The position numbers were made by a program, and so were the translations under genes. Shown here piece after piece: positions 28,965 to 37,466 of a stretch of 64,000 nt of DNA (the stretch's first letter is position 1; every line of letters starts with the position of its first letter). The notes under the pieces were generated by a model. The model did not search any database. It saw nothing but the letters and a program-made list of their open reading frames with translations, and had not been told where the DNA came from. This stretch comes from Streptomyces carminius (GTDB lineage Bacteria; Actinomycetota; Actinomycetes; Streptomycetales; Streptomycetaceae), in the NCBI RefSeq assembly GCF_002794255.1, contig NZ_PGGW01000069.1, positions 1 through 64,000 of the forward strand, in the 5' to 3' direction.

Positions 28965-30323
28965 TCATGAGCGCTCCCTTCTCAGCCGGCGGATGTTGAA
29001 GATCATCACCGGCACCACCAGCAGCAGCAACAGCACCGCGATGGCGCTGCCGACGCCCTGGTCGGCGCCGGTGCCGAAGGACGACAGGTACAGCTGGAGC
29101 GCCAGGACGTTCGCGTCGGACTGGGTGGCGCCCGGGGCGATGATGTAGACGAGGTCGAAGATCTTCAGCACGTTGATCATCAGGGTGACGAGGACGACCG
29201 CCAGCACGGGGGCCAGCAGCGGCACCGTGACCCGGCGGAAGACCTGCCACTCGTTCGCCCCGTCCACCCGGGCCGCCTCCAGCAGCTCCCGCGGTACGCC
29301 CGCCAGGCCCGCCGCGATCAGCACCATCGCGAAGCCCGCCCACATCCACACGTAGGAGGCGATGATGGCGGGGGTGATCAGGGACGGGCCGAGCCAGTTG
29401 ACGCCGTTGTACGCCTCGGTGAAGTTGGACGCCGGCAGCCGCAGCCGCGCGCCGTCCGCCTCGGCCGGAAGGGTGTAGGTGCCGTTCTCGCCGGTGGTGG
29501 CGGTGGCGACGACCTCGCCGTCCCGTACGGCCTCGACCTCTATGCCGGCCAGGGCCTTCTCGCCCGGGTCGATCACACCCGGCTCACCGCCGCCGCCCCT
29601 GGAGAAGTCCACCCAGACGGTGCCCGACACCCCGCCGTCATCCGCGGACTCGGCGGGTTCGGCGTCGGCGGCGCCGGTGAGGTCCTGCGGGGGGACGCCG
29701 ACCAGCGGCAGGTCGGCCGGGTCCGCCGCGTCCGCCGCGGCGGCGGTGGTGTACGAGCCGCCGCCGGAGGACTCCAGGCCGGAGTCCGGCCGCGGCCGGG
29801 CACCGGGCCAGGCGGAGGCCTCGCTGAAGGTGTCGTGCACGCCGACCCAGATGGCGTTGGCCACGCCGCGGTCCGGGTCCTGCTCGTACACCAGGCGGAA
29901 GATGATGCCCGCGGCGAGCATCGAGATCGCCATGGGCATGAAGACGATCAGCTTGAACGCGGTGGACCAGCGCACCCGCTCGGTCAGCACCGCGAAGATC
30001 AGTCCCAGGGCGGTGCAGACGGTCGGGGCGACGGCCACCCAGATCGCGTTGTTCTTGATCGCGGTCAGGATCCGGTCGTCGGTGAACAGCTCGACGTAGT
30101 TGTCCAGGCCGACGAAGCCGGTCCCGGCCGCGTCGAAGAGGCTGCGGTAGACCGAGTAGACGATGGGATAGACGACCAGCGCGCCCAGCAGCACCAGCGC
30201 GGGCAGCAGGAAGAGCCAGGCCAGCCAGGGCCGGGTACGGACGACGGAGGTGCGCGGGGTTCCGGGGACGGGCGGACCCGGCCGGCCTGGGGCCGCCGGG
30301 CCGCCCGCGGTGGCGGTGGACAT
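28965..30323 (-). CDS. Carbohydrate ABC transporter permease (MalF type) with inserted extracytoplasmic domain
   Basis: At 452 residues this permease is about 140 longer than usual. Helices lie near 33-55, 90-112, 120-145, 316-340, 365-390 and 425-445, with the EAA loop ELLEAARVDGANEWQVFRRV at 347-366. Residues about 165-312, between the third and fourth helix, hold an Ala/Asp-rich linker and a beta-sandwich-like segment: GVSGTVWVDF, PGEKALAGIEVEAV, TTGENGTYTLPAE. This pattern is that of SdrD-B/SpaA or carboxypeptidase-regulatory-like domains. It would face outside the cell. ATG 30323 has a good GGGAGG site. It forms the channel with the downstream permease. Confidence 0.9.
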   Translation of the reverse strand: MSTATAGGPAAPGRPGPPVPGTPRTSVVRTRPWLAWLFLLPALVLLGALVVYPIVYSVYRSLFDAAGTGFVGLDNYVELFTDDRILTAIKNNAIWVAVAPTVCTALGLIFAVLTERVRWSTAFKLIVFMPMAISMLAAGIIFRLVYEQDPDRGVANAIWVGVHDTFSEASAWPGARPRPDSGLESSGGGSYTTAAAADAADPADLPLVGVPPQDLTGAADAEPAESADDGGVSGTVWVDFSRGGGGEPGVIDPGEKALAGIEVEAVRDGEVVATATTGENGTYTLPAEADGARLRLPASNFTEAYNGVNWLGPSLITPAIIASYVWMWAGFAMVLIAAGLAGVPRELLEAARVDGANEWQVFRRVTVPLLAPVLAVVLVTLMINVLKIFDLVYIIAPGATQSDANVLALQLYLSSFGTGADQGVGSAIAVLLLLLVVPVMIFNIRRLRRERS

Positions 30324-30348
30324 GGCAGTTGCGCCTCCCGTTCCGCCG

Positions 30349-31722
30349 TCAGTCGCCGTACGCCCTGGCCGCGGCCGCCTCCAGCGCACGCTGGGCGCCG
30401 GCCACGTCCGACGGGTTCCGCAGGAAGTCCTGGAGCGCCTTCCACTCACCCTGGCCCTTGGTGCCGCCGAAGGCGGCGGGAGCCTGGTCGGACATGTCGA
30501 AACGGAAGTCGTCGCCCGCGCCGATCAGCGCGTCGGCGATGGCCTTCAGCGCCTCGTTGGGGTAGACGGAGGTGTCCAGCTCCTTGTTGGGGGAGATGAA
30601 GCCGCCCCGCTCGGCCCAGATGGCGGCGGCCTCGGGGGAGGCCAGGAAGGTCAGCAGGGCGTGGGCGCCCTCGGTGTCCTTCAGCGCCACCGCCGCGTCG
30701 CCGCCGCTGACCACGGGCTGCTCGTCACCGACCGCCGGGAACGGGAAGACCTTGGCGTTCTCGCCGATCTCCGACTTGGTGTCGGCGATGTTGACGGCGA
30801 CGAAGTCGCCCTCGTAGACCATCGCGGCCTGCGGGGCCTCGGGGTCGGCGAAGACCTGGGTCACGGACTTGGGGAACTCCGTCCGCAGCGCGCCCTCGTT
30901 GCCGCCCGCGAGGAGCTTGTCCTCGCCGAACAGCTCGCCGAGGGTGGTCAGGGCCTCCTCGACGGACGGGTCGGTCCAGGGGATCTCGTGCGCGGCGAGC
31001 CGGTCGTACTTCTCGGGGCCGGCCTGGGAGAGGTAGATGTTCTCGAACCAGTCGGTGAGCGTCCAGCCGTCCGCGCCGCCGACGGAGACCGGCGGGACGC
31101 CGGAGTCGGAGATCGTCCGGGCGGTCTCCAGGAACGCGTCCCAGGTCTCCGGCGCGCTCACCCCCGCGTTCTCGAAGGCGGTGGTGTTGTACCAGACCAG
31201 GGATTTGTTGGCGGCCTTGTAGTAGACGCCGTACTGCTCGCCGCCGTGGGAGCCCAGGTCCCGCCAGCCGGCGGAGAAGTTCTTGTCGAGCTGCTCCCGG
31301 GTGGCCTCCTGCACCGGCTTGAGCCAGCCCTTCTCGGCGAACTGCTGGAGCACGCCGACCTGCGGCAGCATCGCCACGTCCGGCGGCGCGCCGCCCTCGA
31401 TCTTGGAACCGATGAAGGTGGCCACGTTGTCGCCGGTCGGCACGAAGCTGACCGTGGCGCCCGTCCGCTCCTCGAACTCGTCGAGGACCTTGCGGAAGTT
31501 CTCCTGCTCCGGGCCGGTCCACACCGCGGCGACCTGGAGCTCCTGCCCCTTCAGATCGGGCAGCTCGACGGTGCTCTGCTGCTTCTGCGAGTCGTCTCCG
31601 GAGCCCCCGCCGTCGTCTCCGCCGCCGCAGGCCGCCGCGGTCAGGGCGAGGGCCAGCGCCGTCACCAGCGCGGTACCCGCTCTGCCGGCCCGTGATCGGG
31701 TCGTACGGACAGAAGTGCGCAT
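30349..31722 (-). CDS. Extracellular sugar-binding lipoprotein of ABC transporter
   Basis: A family 1 solute-binding protein of 457 residues with an Arg-rich N-terminus, hydrophobic core and lipobox LTAAAC, then a Gly/Asp linker (GGGDDGGGSGDD) and the mature domain: VAAVWTGPEQENFRKVLDEF, DVAMLPQVGVLQQFAEKGWL, GVYYKAANKSLVWYN, NIYLSQAGPEKYDRL. It captures the sugar for the two permeases encoded 25 bases downstream. The spacing and strand point to one operon. The sugar is not predictable; the sequence is closest in style to alpha-glucoside binders. No LacI-type regulator is adjacent. Confidence 0.9.
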   Translation of the reverse strand: MRTSVRTTRSRAGRAGTALVTALALALTAAACGGGDDGGGSGDDSQKQQSTVELPDLKGQELQVAAVWTGPEQENFRKVLDEFEERTGATVSFVPTGDNVATFIGSKIEGGAPPDVAMLPQVGVLQQFAEKGWLKPVQEATREQLDKNFSAGWRDLGSHGGEQYGVYYKAANKSLVWYNTTAFENAGVSAPETWDAFLETARTISDSGVPPVSVGGADGWTLTDWFENIYLSQAGPEKYDRLAAHEIPWTDPSVEEALTTLGELFGEDKLLAGGNEGALRTEFPKSVTQVFADPEAPQAAMVYEGDFVAVNIADTKSEIGENAKVFPFPAVGDEQPVVSGGDAAVALKDTEGAHALLTFLASPEAAAIWAERGGFISPNKELDTSVYPNEALKAIADALIGAGDDFRFDMSDQAPAAFGGTKGQGEWKALQDFLRNPSDVAGAQRALEAAAARAYGD

Positions 31723-31943
31723 GCTCACCGTCCCCACTGCGGGCACGGGCGACCGGCGGCCGACCGTGCCGCACATCCGAGTGATCAGTCCTACGCCTGA
31801 CAACACTGCCCTGTGACGCGGTGTTTACATATCAACTCGGCCTTCGTGACTGCCTCGTGACCCGTATGGCCCCACGGGCCCGGCGGACGGTCCGGGATGC
31901 CCCGGAACGCCCGGCGGCCGGCCCCGTAACCGGAATCCGGGCG

Positions 31944-34900
31944 TCACATCAGCGGGGGAGCGGGACGGGCGCCGGCCTCCCGGGCGGCACGTTCCATCGC
32001 GCTGGCGAGCAGCGCCAGATCGGTCGGTCCGTTGCCCAGCTCGCGCACCGGACGGCGGGTGGGCGGGTCCCCGGCGCGCGCCCAGTCCAGGGGCACCACC
32101 GTGGGCCGCAGAGTCGCGGTCCGGGGGATACGGCCCGTCACCCGGCCGGTCTGGAAGGCGGTCGCCGGTCCGCCCGGCCGGTGCAGTGTCCCGCGGCCCG
32201 GCGGGAGGTCCTCCCCGCGGTCCCCGGGGTCCTCGGGACTCCCGGGCGCCCGGGCACCCAGGGACACCCGCAGCACCGCCTCCCGGTCGGCGGCGGTCCG
32301 CGCCGTACGGTCGGGGCGGCCGGTCGCGGCTATCAGGTGCACTCCCAGCCGGGCCCCGTCCCGGGCCACGGCGTCCAGCGCCCGGACCACGGAGCCGGCC
32401 GCGGGACGCCCGGGATTGCCCAGCGCCGGATCGACCAGTATGTCGAAGTCGTCGACGAGGAGCACCAGTCTGGGCGGCGGTCCGGCCGCCTCCCCGGCCG
32501 CACCCGCCGCGGCGGCCGGGGCCGCGCCGCGGGCCCGGAGCTTGAGGGTGCCGTGGCCGGAAGCGTGGCCGGTCCCCGGCGCCGCCCCGTCGGCGGCACG
32601 GCGCGGTGCCACCACCCGGGGAGCCGGGCCCGCCGCGGGCTGCCGGGCGGCCGTCTCCCCGGCCGCGTACGCCTCGTACGGGTGGTCGCCGAACAGCTCC
32701 GCGCGGCGCTTCAGCTCGCCGGTGAGCGCCTGGGCGAACTCCCGCATCCGCACCGGGTCGCCCGCGGCGAGGTATGTCGAGGCATGCGGCAGGTCGCCGC
32801 AGACCCGCAGACCGGCACCGCTTCCGCCGCCTCCGTCACCACCCCCGTCCACCAGGACCAGGGACAGCCGGTCCGGCCGCTCCCCGGCGGCCAGCGAGGC
32901 GGCCAGCGAGCGCAGCAGCTCGGTCTTGCCGGTGCCGGGCGCGCCGCCGACCAGCACCGGGCCGCGGTCGGCCACGAGATCGGCGGTCACCGGACCGCAC
33001 GCGCCCGCGCCCAGTACCGCGCCGGCCCGCGGGAGGCCGGCACCGGCACCGGCCGGCGGTGCGGCGGGCTCCGCCCAGCGGGCCAGCAGCGCGGCGGGCG
33101 TGGCCCTGGCCAGCCCCAGTTCGTCGAGGAGCCGGGTGCTCCGCGGCAGCGGCACCGGCCGGGCCGCGGCCGTCTCCCGGGCCGTGTCGGTCTCGTACAG
33201 CGGGGCCAGCGCCCGGGCGAAGCGCTCGGCCCAGGCCGCCGACACGCCGTCCACCGTCGCGAGCGGGGCCCCGGCCGGATCGGTGTCCCGGCCGACCACC
33301 CGGACCGTGGTGGCGACGGCTCCGCTGAGCAGGCCGACGGCGCCGCAGACGCGGAAGGCGGGGGAGACCTCGGCGGCGGCGGCCAGGGTGACGGCCAGCG
33401 GGGAGGCGGGGGTGGCGGCCGGGGTCTCGGCCAGGCACAGCAGGTGGATTCCGGCGGCCGGGCCGTGCTCCGCCAGCCGGGTCACGGTCTCGCGGAGCTC
33501 CGCCGTACCGGGATCGCCGTCGACCACGACGACCGTCAGCGGACCCCGTCCCGGCTCCGGTCCCGGCTCCCGGCCCGGGCCGGGGCCCGTCGTGCCCCGG
33601 TCCGCCAGCCGCCGCACCAGCTCCTCGGTGCGGGCGGCGGCCTGCTCGCGGTCGTACGCCAGCAGCAGCCGGCAGTCCTGGCCGCGGGCCGGGCGCAGTT
33701 GCGGCAGCCAGCCGAGCCAGGACCAGTCCGGGCACCGGCCACCGTCCGGGGAAGGGCCGCCGGACGCTCCGCCGGGTGCCCGGCCCGCGGCCAGCAGCAC
33801 GATCTCCAGGCTCCCCGGCCCGTGCAGCGCGGCGAGCTGGGCGAGCACCGAGCGCGCCAGCGCCAGCAGCCGCGGCCGTGGCCCGGCCAGCCCGAGCGAG
33901 CCGGCCTCCCGCAGGTCGACGCTCAGCGGCGCGACGGCCCCGGCCGCGCGGCGGACGGTGCCGAGCCGGACGGTCAGCGCGTCGGGGTGGTCCGCACCGC
34001 GCTCCCACAGCCGGGGGCCCGGGCCCAGCGCGGCGAGGAGGATCTCGGAGAGGTCGGGACAGGGGCCGTCGTCCGGCGGGGCGGCGCCGGGGTGCCCGGT
34101 CGGACGTCCGGCCGTGTATCCGGCGGTGTCCGCCGCCCCGGTGCCCCCGTCCCGGCCGTCCCCCGGGCCGCCGGCCGGCCGCCCTCCGGCGAGCCGCCGT
34201 GCCCATGCGCCCAGCCCGCCGCGGCCGGGCCGCCCGTCGGCGGGGTCCGCCCCGCGCGGGTGCACGAATCCGGTGCCGTGGGTCACGTCCCCACGGGGAC
34301 GGGGGCGGTCGGCACGCCCCTGCTCGATCTCCTCGGACGCCCCCGCGCCGCGGCCGGGGCCGGACGCGGCCGCGTACGGCGGTGCCGCCCGTCCCGGCCC
34401 GGAGACCGTCCCGGCAGAGGGGGGCGCGGGGGGCGGGCAGGGGACGCGCCGGGAGATCCGCAGCCGCCCCTCGCCGTCCGGCACGGTGGGCAGGACGGGC
34501 AGTCCCTCCAGGGCCTCCGCCCCGGCCCGCAGCCGTACGGCGGACTCGCCCAGCCGCAGCGTCGCGCCCGGCGGCAGCGGCACCGGACGGTCGTGGACCG
34601 CCGTGCCGTCCACCGTCGTGCCGTTGGTGGAACCCAGGTCGGTGACCGTCACCGCGCCCGCGTCGGTCACCGTGACCGCGCAGTGCAGCCGGGAGACGTC
34701 CGGGTCGTCCAGCGGTACGTCGGCCTCGGCGGAGCGGCCGACGCGCACCTGCCCGCCCCGCAGCAGGTGGACCCCGCCCGCGTCCGGTCCGGCCACCACG
34801 TGCAGCCGGGCCCGTGCCCCGGCGGCGGGGACGAGGCCGTGGCTCCAGGGGGCGATCGGCCCGTACAGGGACACCACCGCGCCGTCCACCAGCGGCGGCG

Positions 34901-35132
34901 CCCCCAGCGTCTGGCGCTCGGCGTCCAGCCGGCGGCTCCCGGCGAACACCGCCACCGCGTCCGCGGACCCGGGAGCGGGCGCGGTGCCCGCCGCGGCGGC
35001 GGCCGCGGCGAGGGCGCCCGTCACGGCGGCGAGGGGTGTCCCGGGCGGAGCCGTCACCAGCACGTCGCACCCACCCGCGGTCTGCTCCGCGTGACCGCCG
35101 CGCGGTCCGAGGACGGTCAGCCGGATCTGCAT
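31944..35132 (-). CDS. FHA domain plus FtsK/SpoIIIE-like ATPase (EssC/EccC-related)
   Basis: The 1062-residue protein starts with a degenerate FHA- or ubiquitin-like domain (1-100), followed by a canonical phosphothreonine-binding FHA domain (108-202: VRVGRSAEADVPLDD, SRLHCAV, LGSTNGTTVDG). A long disordered Gly/Pro stretch and then FtsK/SpoIIIE-like ATPase parts follow, with Walker A GGAPGTGKTELL (about 729-740) and Walker B LVLLVDDFD (about 889-897). It resembles EssC/EccC of type VII secretion but has no membrane helix, and no WXG100 genes are nearby. ATG 35132 follows GAAGGAG by about nine bases. It is divergent from kinase gene pkaA, whose product may phosphorylate an FHA ligand (inference). 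Confidence 0.82.
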   Translation of the reverse strand: MQIRLTVLGPRGGHAEQTAGGCDVLVTAPPGTPLAAVTGALAAAAAAAGTAPAPGSADAVAVFAGSRRLDAERQTLGAPPLVDGAVVSLYGPIAPWSHGLVPAAGARARLHVVAGPDAGGVHLLRGGQVRVGRSAEADVPLDDPDVSRLHCAVTVTDAGAVTVTDLGSTNGTTVDGTAVHDRPVPLPPGATLRLGESAVRLRAGAEALEGLPVLPTVPDGEGRLRISRRVPCPPPAPPSAGTVSGPGRAAPPYAAASGPGRGAGASEEIEQGRADRPRPRGDVTHGTGFVHPRGADPADGRPGRGGLGAWARRLAGGRPAGGPGDGRDGGTGAADTAGYTAGRPTGHPGAAPPDDGPCPDLSEILLAALGPGPRLWERGADHPDALTVRLGTVRRAAGAVAPLSVDLREAGSLGLAGPRPRLLALARSVLAQLAALHGPGSLEIVLLAAGRAPGGASGGPSPDGGRCPDWSWLGWLPQLRPARGQDCRLLLAYDREQAAARTEELVRRLADRGTTGPGPGREPGPEPGRGPLTVVVVDGDPGTAELRETVTRLAEHGPAAGIHLLCLAETPAATPASPLAVTLAAAAEVSPAFRVCGAVGLLSGAVATTVRVVGRDTDPAGAPLATVDGVSAAWAERFARALAPLYETDTARETAAARPVPLPRSTRLLDELGLARATPAALLARWAEPAAPPAGAGAGLPRAGAVLGAGACGPVTADLVADRGPVLVGGAPGTGKTELLRSLAASLAAGERPDRLSLVLVDGGGDGGGGSGAGLRVCGDLPHASTYLAAGDPVRMREFAQALTGELKRRAELFGDHPYEAYAAGETAARQPAAGPAPRVVAPRRAADGAAPGTGHASGHGTLKLRARGAAPAAAAGAAGEAAGPPPRLVLLVDDFDILVDPALGNPGRPAAGSVVRALDAVARDGARLGVHLIAATGRPDRTARTAADREAVLRVSLGARAPGSPEDPGDRGEDLPPGRGTLHRPGGPATAFQTGRVTGRIPRTATLRPTVVPLDWARAGDPPTRRPVRELGNGPTDLALLASAMERAAREAGARPAPPLM

Positions 35133-35523
35133 CGCCATCGGCTCCTTCAGTCCCGTGATGCTGGATGCATCCTCGCACCGACCACTGTCATCGCGCCCGC
35201 GATCCGGCACAGAGCGATCATGGCTGATCGACTCCGGGTGAGAAAGTGGCCGGTAATCGTCTGTTGCGTGAGTGCTCCGATCGGATAAGCGATCATCGCC
35301 GAAAGAGCACCGCCGGGCCGGATGCCGGCAACCTTTCCCGCCGCGTGACGCGTCTCACCCGCCGGACGGAGCGGAGGGCTCGGCCGGGGAACCGGAAGCG
35401 GACGGACCGGACGGACCGGGGCGGTCGCACCCGTACACCCTCCTCCGGTACGGCACTACAGTGGGCCGCCGGGGCACGCAGTGGCCGCCCCGGCAGTCCG
35501 GACAAGACCAGGGAGCGCATGAC
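35133..35523. promoter_or_regulatory. Divergent promoter region with GATC-centred palindromes
   Basis: Between the FHA-FtsK gene and pkaA are 391 bases without a gene. Two inverted repeats share the same core: CGATCA/TGATCG at 35215-35230 (spacer TGGC) and GATCG/CGATC at 35279-35294 (spacer GATAAG). The octamer GCGATCAT occurs in both. These are candidate operator sites for a regulator acting on either gene. A purine-rich ribosome site AGGGAG (35510-35515) precedes the pkaA GTG start. Confidence 0.5.
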
Positions 35524-37308
35524 GTGCGGCCGGTAGGCAGCAAGTACCTGCTCGAAGAGCCGCTCGGACGCGGCGCGACGGGCACCGTCTGGCGCGCGCG
35601 CCAGAGGGAGACGGCGGGCGCCGAGGCGGCCGTGGCCGGACACCCCGGCGAGACCGTGGCGATCAAGGTCCTCAAGGAGGAGCTGGCGAACGACCCGGAC
35701 GTGGTGATGCGCTTCCTGCGCGAGCGCTCCGTCCTGCTCCGCCTGACCCACCCCAACATCGTCCGCACCCGCGACCTGGTGGTCGAGGGCGATCTGCTCG
35801 CCCTGGTGATGGATCTGATCGACGGCCCGGACCTGCACCGCCATCTGCGGCAGAACGGCCCCTTCAGCCCGGTCGGCGCCGCGCTGCTGACCGCCCAGAT
35901 CGCCGACGCGCTGGCCGCGAGCCACGCCGACGGGGTCGTGCACCGTGATCTGAAACCCGCCAACGTGCTGCTCGCCGGTTCCGACGACGACCCCGCGGGC
36001 CTGCGGCCGATGCTCACGGACTTCGGCATCGCCCGCCTCGCCGACTCCCCGGGGCTGACCCGCACCCACGAGTTCGTCGGCACCCCGGCCTATGTCGCGC
36101 CCGAGTCCGCCGAGGGCCGGCCGCAGACCTCCGCGGTGGACGTCTACGGCGCGGGCATCCTGCTGTACGAGCTGGTCACCGGCCATCCGCCGTTCGGCGG
36201 CGGCACCGCCCTGGAGATCCTCCAGCGCCATCTGAACGAGGAGCCGCGGCGTCCCGGCAGCGTGCCCGTACCGCTGTGGACCGTCATCGAGCGCTGTCTG
36301 CGCAAGAACCCCGACGAGCGGCCCGGCGCGGAGGACCTCGCCCGCGCCCTGCGGACGGTCGCCGCGGGCATCCGGGCCACCGCCACCCCGGCGCAGGCCG
36401 AGGCCGCGATGGGCGTCGCCGCGCTGCTGGGGCCGGACCTGTCGCCCACCCCGGTGCCCGGCGCCGCGGACCCGACCCAGGTGCTGCCGACCTCGGGCCG
36501 CGGCGGGGACGGAGTCCCCGTCCACGACCCGAGTGCCGCGACCAGCTTCCTGCCGCACACCGGCGGACCCGGACAGGCCGGACAGGGCGGTTCCGGCGCG
36601 GACGCCACCCAGGTCATGCCCCCCATGCCCGCCGGTCCGCCCGGCGGCCAGGGGAACCAGCCGCCGCGTCCCGACGAGCCGCACCCCTGGCAGACCCAGA
36701 TGCGGGCCGCCCGGGACCGCAACGAGCAGACCCAGATCCAGCCCCTCGACCCCGAGCTGGACCCGCTGCGCCGCCGCCCCCAGCGCCGTGCCGCGCCGCA
36801 GCCGCCGCAGCCCCCCCAGCAGCCGCAGCCCTCCCGGCAGCCCCACCCCCCGCGGCAGCCCGCCTCCCGCCGCCGTCAGCAGCAGCAGGCGCCGCAGCAG
36901 CCGTACGCCCCCGCGCCGTCCCGGCGGCCCGAGCCGCAGCCGCGGCGGTACGAGCCCCCCCGCCCCGCCGCGCCCGAACCCGCCGCCCGGCAGCCGCGGC
37001 AGCGCGGCGCCAACCGCATGCGCGTGCCGGGACTCGGCTGCCTCAAGGGCTGCCTGTTCATGGTGCTCATCCTCGTCGCGGTCTGCGTGCTGGTGTGGAA
37101 CTTCACGCCGCTGCCCGAGTGGTGGGACCAGGGCCGCGAACTCTGGAACGACACCAAGAACACGGTCGGTGACGCCTGGAACTGGCTGGAGGAGCTGGTG
37201 GGCGCCGGCGAGCAGGCGGCGAACCAGGTCGAGGACGTCCAGAACGACATCCAGGACGTCCGGGACAGCGTGCCGGAGGCGCCGGAGGTGCCGGCGGACA
37301 ACGGCTGA
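35524..37308 (+). CDS. pkaA: Serine/threonine protein kinase PkaA-like
   Basis: The 594-residue membrane kinase has a Hanks-type catalytic domain: glycine loop LGRGATGTV, Lys48 in VAIK, catalytic loop HRDLKPANVLL (Asp142), DFG (166-168), APE as VAPES. An insert of about 17 residues separates the glycine loop from the lysine. A Pro/Gln/Arg-rich segment (about 410-500) leads to one membrane helix (CLFMVLILVAVCVLVWNF, about 507-524) and a short outer tail of amphipathic helices. No PASTA domains. GTG 35524 is supported by AGGGAG eight bases upstream. Position and order match S. coelicolor pkaA. Confidence 0.88.
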   Translation: MRPVGSKYLLEEPLGRGATGTVWRARQRETAGAEAAVAGHPGETVAIKVLKEELANDPDVVMRFLRERSVLLRLTHPNIVRTRDLVVEGDLLALVMDLIDGPDLHRHLRQNGPFSPVGAALLTAQIADALAASHADGVVHRDLKPANVLLAGSDDDPAGLRPMLTDFGIARLADSPGLTRTHEFVGTPAYVAPESAEGRPQTSAVDVYGAGILLYELVTGHPPFGGGTALEILQRHLNEEPRRPGSVPVPLWTVIERCLRKNPDERPGAEDLARALRTVAAGIRATATPAQAEAAMGVAALLGPDLSPTPVPGAADPTQVLPTSGRGGDGVPVHDPSAATSFLPHTGGPGQAGQGGSGADATQVMPPMPAGPPGGQGNQPPRPDEPHPWQTQMRAARDRNEQTQIQPLDPELDPLRRRPQRRAAPQPPQPPQQPQPSRQPHPPRQPASRRRQQQQAPQQPYAPAPSRRPEPQPRRYEPPRPAAPEPAARQPRQRGANRMRVPGLGCLKGCLFMVLILVAVCVLVWNFTPLPEWWDQGRELWNDTKNTVGDAWNWLEELVGAGEQAANQVEDVQNDIQDVRDSVPEAPEVPADNG

Positions 37309-37466
37309 GCCGGCCGCGAGTCCGCCGACGGGTCGGTCAACGATCCGCCAACAGGTTCGCCGCCGAGGGGCTTTGTCGACTTTCGGCGGCGGATTTCCGT
37401 CACCGGGGTGACGGTTGCCGCCGTCCGGGGCGCGCGCACCCCCTCGGGCCGCGTAGTTTTGTCGCC

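Noticed and set aside
31944..35132. Type VII secretion locus
   Set aside because: The FHA-FtsK protein resembles EssC/EccC, but there is no membrane helix in it and no WXG100, EccB, EccD or mycosin gene nearby.
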